DNA of 64,000 bases from Bacteroidales bacterium. GTDB lineage: Bacteria; Bacteroidota; Bacteroidia; Bacteroidales; F082. Of this stretch, positions 17,991-26,739 are shown piece by piece (within the stretch, counting starts at the first letter, position 1; the number at the start of each line of letters is the position of its first letter). The stretch lies in contig JAUYGX010000023.1 of assembly GCA_030690365.1 (NCBI GenBank), positions 1-64,000 of the forward strand, in the 5' to 3' direction. The translations under genes and the position numbers were made by a program. The notes under the pieces are model-generated. The model did not search any database. It saw only the letters and a program-made list of their open reading frames with translations, and had not been told where the DNA came from.

Positions 17991-18623
17991 ATGGCAGTTT
18001 TAGTAGGAAAAAAAGCCCCGCTTTTTGAAGCCACTGCGGTGGTGAACGGCAGCGATTTTGTAGAAAAATTCTCGTTGGAACAATACATTGGAAAGAAACA
18101 TGTGATTTTCTTTTTCTATCCCATGGACTTCACCTTTGTGTGCCCCACAGAAATTCTGGCTTTTCAGGAAAAAATAGCTGAATTTGAAAAACGCAATGTA
18201 GCTGTTGTCGGTTGTTCAGTGGACTCACAATTTTCGCACCTGGCATGGCTCAACACCGAAAAAGAAAACGGTGGAATCAAAGGTGTAAAATACCCATTGG
18301 TGTCCGATTTCTCGAAAACCATTTCAGAGAACTTTGACGTTTTAGCCGGTACTTATGAGTACAACGAAGATGGTGAAGCCGAATTTAATGGTGAACCTGT
18401 TGCCTATCGCGGTTTGTTCCTGATCGACAAACAAGGAGTAGTTCGTCACCAGGTGGTAAACGATTTGCCTTTGGGCCGCAGCATTAAGGAAGCCTTACGC
18501 ATTGTTGATGCATGGCAATTTCATGAAGAATACGGTGAAGTTTGCCCCGCCAACTGGGAACCGGGCGAAGAAGCCATGGAAGCTACAGCAGCAGGCGTTG
18601 CCAGCTACCTGAGCAAACACTAA
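17991..18623 (+). CDS. Typical 2-Cys peroxiredoxin (AhpC/Prx1 type)
   Basis: A 210-residue thiol peroxidase that reduces hydrogen peroxide, alkyl hydroperoxides or peroxynitrite in the cytoplasm. The peroxidatic Cys is C51 in DFTFVCPTE, with the conserved Pro/Thr before it. The resolving Cys is C185 in GEVCPANW. The FFYPMDFTFVCPTEI block and the RGLFLIDKQGVVRH strand are standard Prx1 features. No ahpF-type reductase gene is adjacent, so electrons probably come from thioredoxin or an AhpF encoded elsewhere. It has its own promoter and terminator. ahpC is a plausible name, but the sequence fits Prx1-type members equally well. Confidence 0.93.
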   Translation: MAVLVGKKAPLFEATAVVNGSDFVEKFSLEQYIGKKHVIFFFYPMDFTFVCPTEILAFQEKIAEFEKRNVAVVGCSVDSQFSHLAWLNTEKENGGIKGVKYPLVSDFSKTISENFDVLAGTYEYNEDGEAEFNGEPVAYRGLFLIDKQGVVRHQVVNDLPLGRSIKEALRIVDAWQFHEEYGEVCPANWEPGEEAMEATAAGVASYLSKH

Positions 18624-18642
18624 AAGATTAATTTCTTATTTA

Positions 18643-18671
18643 AAGCTGTCCTTTTGGGGCAGCTTTTTTTG
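18643..18671 (+). terminator. Rho-independent terminator after the peroxiredoxin gene
   Basis: AAGCTGTCC (18643-18651) pairs with GGGCAGCTT (18657-18665), one G-T pair included, and is followed by seven T. Confidence 0.8.
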
Positions 18672-18765
18672 TTTAGTGGGCACGGGTTAAAATCCACAAT
18701 TGGGCAAACACGGAAGTTTATCGATTTTATTTGATTTCAACAATAAACCAATCAATCATTAGTTT

Positions 18766-18773
18766 TATTTTTG
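18766..18773 (+). promoter_or_regulatory. Bacteroidota -7 element for the second tolC-like gene
   Basis: TATTTTTG matches TAnnTTTG exactly, 63 bases before the ATG at 18837. Its TTG (18771-18773) is in frame with the gene and mimics a start. Confidence 0.55.
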
Positions 18774-18836
18774 TGTTTTGGTAGCCTGTTGGCTTGCCTG
18801 GGTAAGCTACAGTCAAAATTGATTAATCCATGGAAA

Positions 18837-20354
18837 ATGAATAAAAATTACTTTCTGAAACAACCTGTTTTTACATGTGTATGGTTTGCTATTTTGTTCC
18901 TGTTGGTATGGCAACCCGTTCAGGCACAGGAAATAAGCCAGTATACCCTTAAGGAGGTTATACGCCTGGCTCAGGACCAATCACCCGATGCACAGATTGC
19001 ACGTCATCGGTTTAAAAGTAGTTATTGGAGATATCGCAATTTCAAAGCAGAATATTTACCAAATCTTAGTTTTGAGGGACAACTACCCGATATAAATCGA
19101 AGTTTTGGAACGATTCAATTGAAGACCGGGACTTTTTATACCTATTCGGATGGAATCAATTATGATGCGACCTTATCATTAACGCAAAAGGTGGGATTAA
19201 CTGGTGGGGACGTTTTTATTTCATCAGGACTGGGGCAGATGACCAACTATTACTCTGACAGCACCAGCTCTAGTTCTAGTGAATTCAGGGCCAGCATAAT
19301 TAATATTGGTTTTAATCAACCCATTTTTAAATACAACAAATACAAATGGGATAAACAAATTGAACCCATGCAATACGAAGAAGCTAAACGGGTGTTGATT
19401 GAAGCCAATGAAGAGGTGGCTTCGGTAGCTGTGGATTGTTTTTTTTCGTTGTTGGTTGCCCAGGTGGACAAGGATATCAGTTTAAAAAACAGATCAAATT
19501 ACGATACCCTTTACCGCATCGCCAAAGGTCGCTATCAACTGGGGAAAATTGCCGAGAACGACCTGCTACAACTGGAACTCAATCTGTTACAGGCAGATGC
19601 TTCTGTTGAAGATGCTGAACTTTCATATGAAACCAAATTATCAGAATTCAAATCCTATCTTCGGCTTAAAAACGACAATCCGATCATGCTGATCCCGCCT
19701 GGTGAAACCAATCATTTTATTGTACCAGCTAACGAGGCGATCGAACAGGCCCAAAACAATTCCTCTGATGGCATCGCATTTCAACGCAGGCTAATTGTAG
19801 CCGAAAGTAAGGTGAACGAAGCAAGGATGGATGGCCGTTTTGATGCAAATGTTTATGCGGTTTTAGGTTTGACGCAACGAGCTGATTTCTTATCCGATGT
19901 TTATAAAAACCCTAAAGATGAAGAAAGAGTTAAAATTGGAATCACCGTACCAATACTGGACTGGGGATATGCACGTGGACGAATAAAATTAGCAGAATCG
20001 AATCAGGATCTGGAAGTTGAATCTGTTGAACAGGAACGGGTAGATTATATCCAGAATATTTTTGTAAACGTGATGCAATTCAACATGCAAAAAAACCAGT
20101 TGCGAATTGCTGCCAAGTCGGATACCGTAGCCCAGAAGCGCTATGATGTTACAGAGAAACGTTACAAAATCGGAAAGATAAACGATGTTATCGATTTAAA
20201 CAAAGCGCAAATCGACAACGACAATGCCAAAATAGGCTACTACCGTTCGTTGATGACCTATTGGAAAAGTTACTATCAAATCCGTAAAATGACCCTCTAC
20301 GATTTTGAACACGATCGGCCCATCCAGGTTCCTTTTGAGGATTTAATCAGGTAA
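18837..20354 (+). CDS. TolC-family outer-membrane channel protein
   Basis: A 505-residue outer-membrane factor. Residues 1-31 are a signal peptide (VWFAILFLLVWQPVQA). Both TolC half-repeats are present: LKEVIRLAQDQSPDAQIARHRFKSSYWRYRNFKAEYLPNL early, and FQRRLIVAESKVNEARMDGRFDANV later, with long amphipathic helices between. It stands alone, between peroxiredoxin and a convergent gene, so its inner-membrane partner is not given by operon position. The MacB-like permease and adaptor at 26740-29486 lack a channel gene and are one possible partner (inference). The ATG at 18837 gives a proper signal; the in-frame upstream TTG is part of the -7 box. Confidence 0.87.
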   Translation: MNKNYFLKQPVFTCVWFAILFLLVWQPVQAQEISQYTLKEVIRLAQDQSPDAQIARHRFKSSYWRYRNFKAEYLPNLSFEGQLPDINRSFGTIQLKTGTFYTYSDGINYDATLSLTQKVGLTGGDVFISSGLGQMTNYYSDSTSSSSSEFRASIINIGFNQPIFKYNKYKWDKQIEPMQYEEAKRVLIEANEEVASVAVDCFFSLLVAQVDKDISLKNRSNYDTLYRIAKGRYQLGKIAENDLLQLELNLLQADASVEDAELSYETKLSEFKSYLRLKNDNPIMLIPPGETNHFIVPANEAIEQAQNNSSDGIAFQRRLIVAESKVNEARMDGRFDANVYAVLGLTQRADFLSDVYKNPKDEERVKIGITVPILDWGYARGRIKLAESNQDLEVESVEQERVDYIQNIFVNVMQFNMQKNQLRIAAKSDTVAQKRYDVTEKRYKIGKINDVIDLNKAQIDNDNAKIGYYRSLMTYWKSYYQIRKMTLYDFEHDRPIQVPFEDLIR

Positions 20355-20394
20355 GGGTAAAAACGTGAGCAACAACCCGATAATCTATAGTTTT

Positions 20395-21549
20395 TTAATC
20401 ATGGTGTATTCGTTGACGGTATTTTATCGGAATACAGCGTCCGATGCCCAGCCCGATATATTCAGCCTTCCCCAAGTGGGCACTCAGGGCCATGTTGGCA
20501 AACCAATAATCGGTGATGTGATATTTTAAGGTGAGCCGCTGAAAAAAATCACCTTCACTTCTTTCTTTTCCAGCCACATACACACCTGCATTAAACAGGA
20601 ACGAGGCCCGGTCGAGCACCAGTTCGTAAGCAAAATTAATCCCTACCTTGGTTGCATCACGCATATTTGGTTCAAAACCTTTATCTCTTTTTATTAAATA
20701 ACTATCCGATTCATCGTAGGTATAATCTACGCCTAATCCAAACTTACTTTTATAACCCACCCTGGCCATAATATTGGTGAAAACAGCATATACCATGAAG
20801 CGCTCGCCCAGTTGCTCGGTCATGTCTTTTGTGGCCACGGCCGTTGCCACCTGCATTTCGAGAAATTTACTTCCGTCAAATTCAAAAGGATAATGACGGG
20901 GCAGCAGTTTCTTTTTCATGTATGGGTGTGGCTTATTGAGATGGTAGGTTATTCCGGTGGTAGCCGTAAATACATTCAATCCGTAATTGGGGGTTTTTGT
21001 AGATCCATTCGAAAAATGGGTCAGTCCAAAGCCAGCCGAAAACGCCAATCGCTTGCTGACCTTCCGTTTATAATCAAAGTATAGGCTGGCAGCCAGGTTA
21101 AAGGCCGAACCGATGGCGAAATTCTTGTAGTTTTCGATGCGGTCGAAATGATTGGTCAGATAGGCTGCACCTATTCCAATCTTAAAATGCAACGAGTTTT
21201 CACGGTGGCGCTTGAGCGGAAAGTTGATGAACGGATACAATGCAAAAGCATTTCCTATTTCCTTAAATCCACCCAGGTTCGACATCCAAAGGCTCACTCC
21301 CAACGAAGGATAAGCATATTCCCCTTCCCACCGCTTGCTTCCCCATGTTTCCTTTTGCAGGGATATTTCGATGGCCGGAAAATGAGCATTGAAAACATCC
21401 AATTCGAGGTGGTGGCTTAACAGAAAACCATATTCATATTTTGCTTCAAGCGAAAAGTTGTTTTTGCCTGGTGGTCCTGACGGCTGAGCCATGGAGGGTG
21501 AAGCCATCAACAAGAAGACCATAATGAAAACAGGTATAAATGGCTTCAA
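20395..21549 (-). CDS. PagL-like lipid A deacylase (acyloxyacyl hydrolase family)
   Basis: An outer-membrane beta-barrel of about 384 residues, twice the length of Pseudomonas PagL. The family signature HFSN followed by PNYG lies at residues 178-190, matching the His-x-Ser pair that removes the 3-O-acyl chain of lipid A. At the position of the third catalytic residue (Glu140 in Pseudomonas PagL, from memory) the aligned residue here is Asn192. The second half is another barrel-like stretch ending IGRCIPIKY. The frame is open to ATG 21612, but a -7 box at 21576-21583 would leave that ATG outside the transcript. A TTG at 21549 gives an excellent signal peptide (MKPFIPVFIMVFLLMASPSMAQ without the first residues being forced), so it is chosen; ATG 21522 is the alternative. 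Confidence 0.72.
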   Translation of the reverse strand: MKPFIPVFIMVFLLMASPSMAQPSGPPGKNNFSLEAKYEYGFLLSHHLELDVFNAHFPAIEISLQKETWGSKRWEGEYAYPSLGVSLWMSNLGGFKEIGNAFALYPFINFPLKRHRENSLHFKIGIGAAYLTNHFDRIENYKNFAIGSAFNLAASLYFDYKRKVSKRLAFSAGFGLTHFSNGSTKTPNYGLNVFTATTGITYHLNKPHPYMKKKLLPRHYPFEFDGSKFLEMQVATAVATKDMTEQLGERFMVYAVFTNIMARVGYKSKFGLGVDYTYDESDSYLIKRDKGFEPNMRDATKVGINFAYELVLDRASFLFNAGVYVAGKERSEGDFFQRLTLKYHITDYWFANMALSAHLGKAEYIGLGIGRCIPIKYRQRIHHD

Positions 21550-21575
21550 TTCCAATTGTGTATCATTTAAGCAGG

Positions 21576-21583
21576 CAAAGGTA
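21576..21583 (-). promoter_or_regulatory. Bacteroidota -7 element for the PagL-like gene
   Basis: TACCTTTG on the minus strand matches TAnnTTTG exactly. It lies inside the longest possible reading frame and so argues for a start codon below about 21569. Confidence 0.55.
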
Positions 21584-21727
21584 GAAAATCTACCGAAAGA
21601 CATGGTTGGCATGTTAGGAAAATAAGGCGATTCGGTGCGATTGTGGCAGCCATCTATAGGTTACCATTTGTCGATGAACCTCTTTCTGATTTCCATGAAA
21701 GTGTGCTGTTGAATCATATTTTTAGTG

Positions 21728-21734
21728 TATATTG
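21728..21734 (+). promoter_or_regulatory. Imperfect -7 element for the kinase-receiver-mazG operon
   Basis: TATATTG resembles TAnnTTTG with one T missing, 15 bases before the kinase ATG. It is weaker than the other boxes in this window. Confidence 0.35.
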
Positions 21735-21749
21735 CACAAAATTAAATTC

Positions 21750-24530
21750 ATGAAATTGCGGAGACATCTGTACATGGGTATGCTGTTATTGGGGTTGTTA
21801 TCAAATAACCTGACTGCATTTTCCGCCTCCGTTATCGACAGCCTGCAACAAGCCTTAATTCAGGCCAACGACAGCACGAAACTTGAACTCTACAGCCAAC
21901 TCAGCGAAATTTATTACAACCTGGATATTCATCAGGCTATTGAATACGATTCGCTTGGCTTGATCCTTGCCCAACAAAACAAAGCACGACAGGAAGAAGG
22001 CATCTTTTTAAACAACCTGGGTTCCGACTATTACGGACTTTCTGACTTTAGTCAGGGGCATTTTTTTTTCAGCAATGCCAGGCTTATCTTCACAGAAACA
22101 AAGGATACAGCCAATCTGGTGAAAACCCTTAATAACCTGGGATTAATTTATCAGGTTTTAGGATTTTATAAGCTATCGGCAGATTATTTTGCCGATGCCA
22201 TCCACCTGAAACGACAGGTGGGAGACGTGGGAAGCCTGATCACCACGCTTAACAATATTGCCATTTTATACAACAAAGTAGGTTTGTATGAAGAGGGCAC
22301 TAATTTTCTGAATGAGGCCCTGGAGTTGTCGCTAACGCATAACGACAGCACCCTTACCAGTCTGACTTATCAGGATTTAGCACTGTTAGCACTGAGTTTG
22401 AATCAGTATAGACTTTCCATCGATCACGCTCAAAAGGCACTTATTGTACTACCGATAAATCGGTATAACGAACAATGTGCCCTCAACACAAGCCTGGCTT
22501 TGGCTTATGAAGGATTAAACCAAAACGACAAAGCCAGGTTGTATTTTCAGCGGGCCACAAGTCTTTTTGATTTGGGTGTAAGCGATTATGAAAAGTCCAA
22601 TACACTGGTTAGTTATGCCGGTTTTTTAAATGCCCGGGGTTCATACGATAAGGCTTTGCAGATGGCTCTGGAAGCTCTAAAGCTTTCGGATGACCATGAT
22701 TTTAAAGAAATTAAAGGCGATCTGTTTAAATTACTGGCCGATATCTATCAGCAGAAAAAGAAATTCGACATTGCACTCGACTACCTGATTAGATCGAATA
22801 CTTTCAACGACTCAATCCACAGCAAAAACCTGACTTCGAGCCTGATGCTGATCACGCTAAACGAAAAAGTGGTTCAGGCAAATCACGATAGGCAATTGCT
22901 TGAAAGCAAAAATATCCTGCAATCGCAACAAATTGATTACAGCCTAAAGTTGATCAATGTGATGATTTCAGCTTCAGCCATTCTAATGTTTCTTTTACTG
23001 GTGATCCTTTATTATATCAGGCAAAAACGAAAAGACCACTACATTCTGCACCAACTCAACCTTAAACTCAGTGAGAGTGAAGAAAAATACAAAGCGGTTG
23101 TTGAACAAAGCCCGGAAATTATGTTCATCCATCAGAACGGTAAACTGTTGTTTGCCAACCAGCATTTTTACGAAATAACTGGCTACAATGCTCAAGAATT
23201 GGAAACGCTTTCGGTATTCGAGCTGATTTCGGAGGATGAGAAGGAAAAAATTATCTCCATGGCACGTGAGCGTCTGAAGGGCAAACGACAACAGGATAGT
23301 TACGAGTTAAAGGCGCTCAACAAAAACAAAGAGGTGATTTATCTCAATATGTCGTTTAACAGAATTACCTACAACAACCAAACGGCCATTTTGGGGATTG
23401 GAAATGATATTTCTGCCCGAAAGGCAAACCTGGAAACCATCAAAAAACTTACTGCTGCCATCGAACAAAGTCCTATCATGATACTGATTGCCAATAAAGA
23501 AGGTACCATTGAATACGTAAACCCGGCATTCAGTCAGATTACCGGTTATCCTTTTGATGAAGCTGTGGGTAATTATCCAAATATACTCTCTTCGGGCGAA
23601 GTTAATGTGCATATATACCGTGAGCTTTGGCAGACCATCCTGAGTGGACAAATCTGGCGGGGTGAGTTGCCAAACAAGAAAAAGAATGGTGAAATGTACT
23701 GGGAATCGCTGGTAATTTCACCCATCCTGGATGAGAAAAACCGCATCACCCATTTTGTGGCGATTATGGAGGATATCTCCCAACGCAAAATCATTGAGGA
23801 CGCCCTTCATCAGCGCGAGGAAGCCCTGCATCAGGCCAATGTTACTAAGGATAAATTTTTTAGCATCATCGCCCACGACCTGAAAAACCCCTTTAATGCA
23901 ATCCTTGGTTTTTCGAGTCTGTTAATGGCCGAATATGATAATATCACCGATGCAGAAAAGCGCAGTTACATCGAAAATATCACCATGGCAGCCAACTCAA
24001 CCTATCGTTTACTCGAAAACTTGTTGGAATGGTCGCGTACTCAAACAGGAAAGATTAAATTTGTACCCGCAATCTTCGATTTAAATGCCGTTATCAACGA
24101 AATCATGAGTCTTCATCAAACCCAGGCATCGCGAAAAGGAATTAAACTCATCTCTGAGGTACCCTTCAATACCATGGTGTTTGCCGATAAAAATATGGTA
24201 AGGACCGTATTACGTAATTTGTTTTCAAATGCTGTAAAGTTTTCCGCTTCGGGCGAAGTAAGGATTTCGGCCCGGCAGGGGGATAACTCTACGGAGGTTT
24301 GCATTGCCGACAAAGGTGTGGGGATACCCGACGATGGACTGGAGAAGCTATTCAGACTTGACGAACAATATCTGGCCGAAGGTACAGAATACGAAAAAGG
24401 AACTGGTTTGGGATTGATCTTAAGCAAAGAATTCATAACTAAACATGGAGGAAAAATATGGGCAGAGAGCAAAAAAAATGTAGGTTCAAAGTTTTACTTT
24501 ACCCTCCCTTCACACGAACAAAATAATTGA
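21750..24530 (+). CDS. TPR-PAS-PAS sensor histidine kinase
   Basis: A 926-residue membrane kinase. Residues 1-28 are a signal peptide. About 30-385 are TPR repeats (for example LNNLGLIYQVLGFYKLSADYF and LNNIAILYNKVGLYEEG) in the periplasm. The TM helix is at about 402-424 (ISASAILMFLLLVILYYI). Two PAS domains follow (about 440-560 and 570-690, each with the GYN/GYP and ISERKx-like ends). HisKA has phospho-acceptor His709 in FFSIIAHDLKNPFNAI. HATPase motifs are N-box NLFSNAVKFS, G1 DKGVGIPDDG and G2 GTGLGLILSKEF. It should sense protein or small-molecule cues and phosphorylate the receiver encoded 7 bases downstream. The upstream TTG at 21732 lies in a -7-like box, so the ATG at 21750 is used. 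Confidence 0.93.
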   Translation: MKLRRHLYMGMLLLGLLSNNLTAFSASVIDSLQQALIQANDSTKLELYSQLSEIYYNLDIHQAIEYDSLGLILAQQNKARQEEGIFLNNLGSDYYGLSDFSQGHFFFSNARLIFTETKDTANLVKTLNNLGLIYQVLGFYKLSADYFADAIHLKRQVGDVGSLITTLNNIAILYNKVGLYEEGTNFLNEALELSLTHNDSTLTSLTYQDLALLALSLNQYRLSIDHAQKALIVLPINRYNEQCALNTSLALAYEGLNQNDKARLYFQRATSLFDLGVSDYEKSNTLVSYAGFLNARGSYDKALQMALEALKLSDDHDFKEIKGDLFKLLADIYQQKKKFDIALDYLIRSNTFNDSIHSKNLTSSLMLITLNEKVVQANHDRQLLESKNILQSQQIDYSLKLINVMISASAILMFLLLVILYYIRQKRKDHYILHQLNLKLSESEEKYKAVVEQSPEIMFIHQNGKLLFANQHFYEITGYNAQELETLSVFELISEDEKEKIISMARERLKGKRQQDSYELKALNKNKEVIYLNMSFNRITYNNQTAILGIGNDISARKANLETIKKLTAAIEQSPIMILIANKEGTIEYVNPAFSQITGYPFDEAVGNYPNILSSGEVNVHIYRELWQTILSGQIWRGELPNKKKNGEMYWESLVISPILDEKNRITHFVAIMEDISQRKIIEDALHQREEALHQANVTKDKFFSIIAHDLKNPFNAILGFSSLLMAEYDNITDAEKRSYIENITMAANSTYRLLENLLEWSRTQTGKIKFVPAIFDLNAVINEIMSLHQTQASRKGIKLISEVPFNTMVFADKNMVRTVLRNLFSNAVKFSASGEVRISARQGDNSTEVCIADKGVGIPDDGLEKLFRLDEQYLAEGTEYEKGTGLGLILSKEFITKHGGKIWAESKKNVGSKFYFTLPSHEQNN

Positions 24531-24537
24531 ACCTGAG

Positions 24538-24918
24538 ATGAAATCTAAAGAAATAAAAAAACACGTTCTATTGGTGGAGGATAACCTGCTCAACCAAAAG
24601 TTTGCCATGGCGGTACTAAAATTGAAAGGATATACCGCTGATTTGGCCGATAACGGTCAAATAGGAGTAGAACTGTTCGCCAAAAACGAATACGATGCCA
24701 TCCTGATGGACATACAAATGCCCATTATGAACGGGATTGACGCCACCAAACAAATCAGGGCCATGGAACAAAAAAATCAGTGGCCACGTATAAAAATTAT
24801 TGCCGTTACAGCTTATGCCATGCCTGGCGATGAAGAACGTTTTAAGCAGGCCGGCATCGACTTATATATTGCTAAACCTTACAAAGGCGACGATCTGATT
24901 GCCTTTATCCAACAATAA
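24538..24918 (+). CDS. Single-domain response regulator (receiver only)
   Basis: A 126-residue CheY-like receiver with no output domain. The acidic pair is E14-D15 (LLVEDN), the phospho-acceptor is D58 (LMDIQMP), followed by the conserved Thr in IIAVTAYA and the Lys of IAKPY. The sequence LVEDNLLNQKFAMAVL is typical of receivers that partner hybrid kinases. It starts 7 bases after the TPR-PAS kinase and 3 bases before mazG, so all are probably one transcript and His709 of the kinase is its likely phosphate donor. Being output-free, it must act by protein contact or as a phosphate sink. Confidence 0.92.
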   Translation: MKSKEIKKHVLLVEDNLLNQKFAMAVLKLKGYTADLADNGQIGVELFAKNEYDAILMDIQMPIMNGIDATKQIRAMEQKNQWPRIKIIAVTAYAMPGDEERFKQAGIDLYIAKPYKGDDLIAFIQQ

Positions 24919-24921
24919 TCT

Positions 24922-25701
24922 ATGAATACTATCCAACAAAAGCTCAAGGCTTTTGAACAACTACTTACCATTATGGACGAATTGAGGGCAGGTTGTCCCT
25001 GGGACCAGGAACAAACGCTCGAAAGCCTGCGCCATCTTACCATCGAAGAAATGTATGAACTCTCGGATGCCATTCTTGATAAGGATTACCCCGCCATCAA
25101 AGGCGAACTTGGCGATTTGATGCTGCACCTGGTTTTTTACTCAAAAATAGCCTCCGAAACCAATCAATTCGACATCAAAGACGTTCTGGACGCGATCAAT
25201 AAAAAACTTATCCACCGTCACCCACACATTTATAGCGATGTAAAAGTAACCGGTGCAGGAGAGGTAAAAAATAACTGGGAGAAACTGAAGCTCAAAGAGG
25301 GCAAGACCTCTGTACTCGAAGGAGTTCCATCGTCGCTGCCACCGTTGGTAAAAGCCTACCGCATGCAGGAGAAGGTGAAAGGTGTGGGCTTTGAATGGAA
25401 AGCACCCGAACAGGTATGGGATAAGGTACTTGAAGAACTCAACGAACTTAAATACGAGGTTGACAACAAGTCGGAGATCAGCAAAGTGGAAGATGAGTTT
25501 GGCGATCTGCTTTTTACACTGGTAAACTATGCCCGCTACATTGGCGTTAATCCCGAAGATGCACTGGAAAGGACCAATCGAAAATTCATCCGGCGTTTTC
25601 AATATATCGAAACCGAATCGGCACGCGATGGCAAGACGGTGGGTAAGATGAGCCTTGAAGAAATGGACCACTATTGGAATGAGGCCAAAAAACTTGAGTA
25701 A
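24922..25701 (+). CDS. mazG: Nucleoside triphosphate pyrophosphohydrolase MazG
   Basis: A 259-residue all-helical enzyme that converts NTPs or dNTPs to monophosphates and pyrophosphate, with the tandem MazG domains of the E. coli protein (263 residues). The N-terminal domain has GCPWDQEQTLESLRHLTIEEMYEL with the EExxE metal ligands and GELGDLMLHLVFYS. The C-terminal domain has LEELNELKYEV and VEDEFGDLLFTLVNYAR, which carry the catalytic acids. KAYRMQEKVKGVGFEW joins them. MazG clears damaged or regulatory nucleotides and, in E. coli, lowers ppGpp in stress. Its place between a receiver and a PAP2 enzyme is unusual. Confidence 0.96.
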   Translation: MNTIQQKLKAFEQLLTIMDELRAGCPWDQEQTLESLRHLTIEEMYELSDAILDKDYPAIKGELGDLMLHLVFYSKIASETNQFDIKDVLDAINKKLIHRHPHIYSDVKVTGAGEVKNNWEKLKLKEGKTSVLEGVPSSLPPLVKAYRMQEKVKGVGFEWKAPEQVWDKVLEELNELKYEVDNKSEISKVEDEFGDLLFTLVNYARYIGVNPEDALERTNRKFIRRFQYIETESARDGKTVGKMSLEEMDHYWNEAKKLE

Positions 25702-25726
25702 ACGCTCTTCACCACCAAAATATACA

Positions 25727-26572
25727 ATGCAGCAACCTTATAGAAACAAATCAAAATCCATAATTGCGATTCTTTATTTGATCTGGCTACTATCCGGTTC
25801 ATTGTATTCCCAGGAGTATCCGGCCGGAAAGTACGATTTCCCCGATCAGCCCAATGGCAGCTATTTTAAGTCGTATTGGGGCATCTCGAAAGCCGTCGTA
25901 ACCTCACCCCTAAAATGGGATAAAAAGCATTGGGTTGCCACCGGAGGGGTTGTTACCGCCGGGGTGGTATTGTACATTTACGATGATGAGATCAGGGATT
26001 TCTTCCAGCGTAACCAAAGCAACGGGTTATCCAGTATCTCCAAATTTGGACTTGAACCCTTGGGAAGTGGGGTTTATCCGGCAATATTGCTGGGTGGCAC
26101 CTACGTATACGGACTTGCGGCTCACAACTCAACAGCCCGTCAGATTGCACTCGGAGGCACCCAGGCATGGATGATGGGTGCTGTTACTGCTCAGGTAATC
26201 AAATTATTAACACAGCGTCACCGCCCCTATCAGGATGTTCCCGGAAATCCCCGTTTGTGGAAAGGCCCGTTTAAGAGTCTTAAATACACCTCATTTCCTT
26301 CGGGGCATACCATTACCGCCTTCTCACTGGCTGCTTTCTTAAGCTCTGTGTACAAGGACCGGCCCTGGGTGGCTGTGGTATCTTATGGCCTGGCCACCGG
26401 TGTTGGCCTGTCGCGCGTTTACGATGATCAGCATTGGGCGAGTGATGTATTTATCGGGGCAGCACTGGGCTATGCCATCGGAAAACTGGTATTCAGGACC
26501 ATGCAGCCAAACTCTAAAATATCGATGGCGGTTGGGCCGGATGGAGGTATTGGGCTGCTATATAAGTTCTAG
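25727..26572 (+). CDS. PAP2-family membrane phosphatase
   Basis: A 281-residue protein with all three type-2 phosphatidic acid phosphatase motifs: KLLTQRHRP (Lys plus Arg-Pro), FPSGH and SRVYDDQHWASD (catalytic His and Asp). A signal-like segment (IIAILYLIWLLSGSLYSQ) is at residues 12-29, and several hydrophobic segments follow at about 75-95, 115-135, 145-160 and 195-250. Enzymes of this type dephosphorylate undecaprenyl pyrophosphate, lipid A or phosphatidate-like lipids at the periplasmic face. The protein lies 25 bases after mazG on the same strand. The ATG at 25727 is preferred over an overlapping upstream one at 25655 because it begins the signal segment directly. Confidence 0.88.
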   Translation: MQQPYRNKSKSIIAILYLIWLLSGSLYSQEYPAGKYDFPDQPNGSYFKSYWGISKAVVTSPLKWDKKHWVATGGVVTAGVVLYIYDDEIRDFFQRNQSNGLSSISKFGLEPLGSGVYPAILLGGTYVYGLAAHNSTARQIALGGTQAWMMGAVTAQVIKLLTQRHRPYQDVPGNPRLWKGPFKSLKYTSFPSGHTITAFSLAAFLSSVYKDRPWVAVVSYGLATGVGLSRVYDDQHWASDVFIGAALGYAIGKLVFRTMQPNSKISMAVGPDGGIGLLYKF

Positions 26573-26595
26573 GACGATTATCCAGGTAACGAATT

Positions 26596-26639
26596 ATAGA
26601 ACGCTGATTATTATGATATTTATGATTGGGAATGATTTA
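26596..26639 (+). repeat. Dispersed intergenic repeat A, copy 1
   Basis: About 43 bases beginning ATAGAACGCTGATTATTATG and continuing with two TATGATT-like words. It differs from copy 2 (44203) at two positions and from copy 3 (49629) at about five. It lies just after the PAP2 gene. Confidence 0.7.
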
Positions 26640-26691
26640 GGATAATGTTCTACCAATGGATATCAAGTCTTGTAGAGGCGAAAGTATGGTG

Positions 26692-26713
26692 GGAAAAATG
26701 CTTAGAGAAGCAT
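26692..26713 (-). terminator. Possible terminator after the MacB-like permease gene
   Basis: On the minus strand ATGCTT and AAGCAT (26698-26713) form a 6-bp stem around a 4-base loop, followed by a short T run. The stem is short, so this is tentative. Confidence 0.35.
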
Positions 26714-26739
26714 CGCAGAGTAACTGGATCAGTGAAATA

